Shown here: piece by piece, positions 50,947 to 51,133 of the stretch | Numbering within the stretch: position 1 is the first letter of the stretch | Layout: each line of letters opens with the position of its first letter | From: JAVBWI01 sp036677445 | GTDB lineage: Bacteria > Bacillota > Clostridia > Christensenellales > CAG-138 | Length of the DNA: 51,133 nucleotides | Direction of reading: 5' to 3' | NCBI GenBank assembly: GCA_036677445.1 | Contig: JAVBWI010000012.1 | Location: 1-51,133 of the forward strand | Notes under the pieces: generated by a model | Databases searched by the model: none | What the model saw: the letters and a program-made list of their open reading frames with translations, nothing else | Told to the model about the DNA's origin: nothing | Translations under genes and position numbers: made by a program

Positions 50947-51133
50947 AATCGAGTGCCTTGCGGGAACAACCAAAAAGGCGAAAGAGCACCTTGAAAACTA
51001 TATAGTGCGAGAAGAAAGAAACGCAATTTTTATTGAGGAACCAGCAAACGTACGGACAACGAAAGCGCGCAAGCGTGAAGTTGAGAAGTAAAACGAAGAA
51101 AGAGACAGTTTTTTAAACTGTTGAGTAATTTAA
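50947..51133 (+). ncRNA. Probable leader of a 16S rRNA operon, cut by the window end
   Basis: The stretch around 50990-51005 (GCACCTTGAAAACTATATAG) is of the '..CTTTGAAAACTgaAtAg..' type found just before 16S genes or within rrn spacers of Clostridia. AAACAGT/ACTGTT-like pairing near the window end (CAGTTTTTTAAACTG, 51108-51122) resembles an rRNA-processing stem. The 16S start AGAGTTTGATC is not inside the window. Confidence 0.6.

Overview
The window looks like a chromosomal piece of a spore-forming Bacillota of the Clostridia type (Christensenellales or a relative would fit, but this is inference). The signs are strong AGGAGG-type ribosome sites, GTG and TTG starts, sigma-A promoters with 17-nt spacers, a T-box leader, a CIRCE element before groESL, a LysM/GH18 spore-type protein, an ECF transporter S component and a TAXI-type TRAP importer. 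No tRNA or rRNA body is inside, but the right end reads like the leader of a ribosomal RNA operon.

Region 1 (about 0.6-17.0 kb) is a two-armed catabolic island. The leftward arm (7382 to 582) encodes two amidohydrolases (enamidase-like and 8-oxoguanine-deaminase-like), a creatininase-family amidohydrolase, a PfkB kinase with an unusual GGGN active-site motif, a double-SIS protein, a YjbQ protein and a nucleoside phosphorylase. The rightward arm (7683 to 16983) encodes a Gfo/Idh/MocA dehydrogenase, a complete RbsBAC-like ABC importer, a ThuA-like protein, a GntR/UTRA regulator, an ADP-ribosylglycohydrolase-like enzyme, a second PfkB kinase and two ureidoglycolate-lyase-like proteins. Two near-identical operator palindromes sit on the two divergent promoters. 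Together they suggest import and dismantling of a nitrogen-rich N-glycoside or modified nucleoside, by a route I cannot match to a described pathway.

Region 2 (about 17.0-20.5 kb) is a scrapyard of decayed genes: a HerA-like ATPase, an IS1182-type transposase, sigma-like and helix-turn-helix pieces of a conjugative element, YD repeats, an NADPH-dependent FMN reductase, a DUF362 protein and a ParA protein. One intact MerR regulator survives.

Region 3 (about 20.5-31.8 kb) looks more GC-rich by eye and is a second catabolic operon. It has a divergent GntR/FCD regulator, a class V aminotransferase, an aconitase/LeuCD-like hydratase pair, a TAXI-TRAP importer, an RraA-family aldolase/decarboxylase, a threonine-dehydratase-like PLP enzyme, an alanine racemase and a MATE exporter. 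It may degrade an unsaturated or hydroxylated acidic amino acid.

Region 4 (about 31.8-51.1 kb) is mostly housekeeping or mixed. It holds a tiny Cys-rich peptide gene, a LysM/GH18-like protein lacking its catalytic Glu, a NYN-LOTUS protein, PhoH with a PIN domain, a TIM-barrel isomerase, an ArsA/Get3-type ATPase with a small partner, an ECF S component coupled to a fused kinase, a MITE-like element, a T-box-controlled operon of two acyl-CoA synthetases (one fused to an XRE-cupin regulator), glycerol kinase and groES-groEL.
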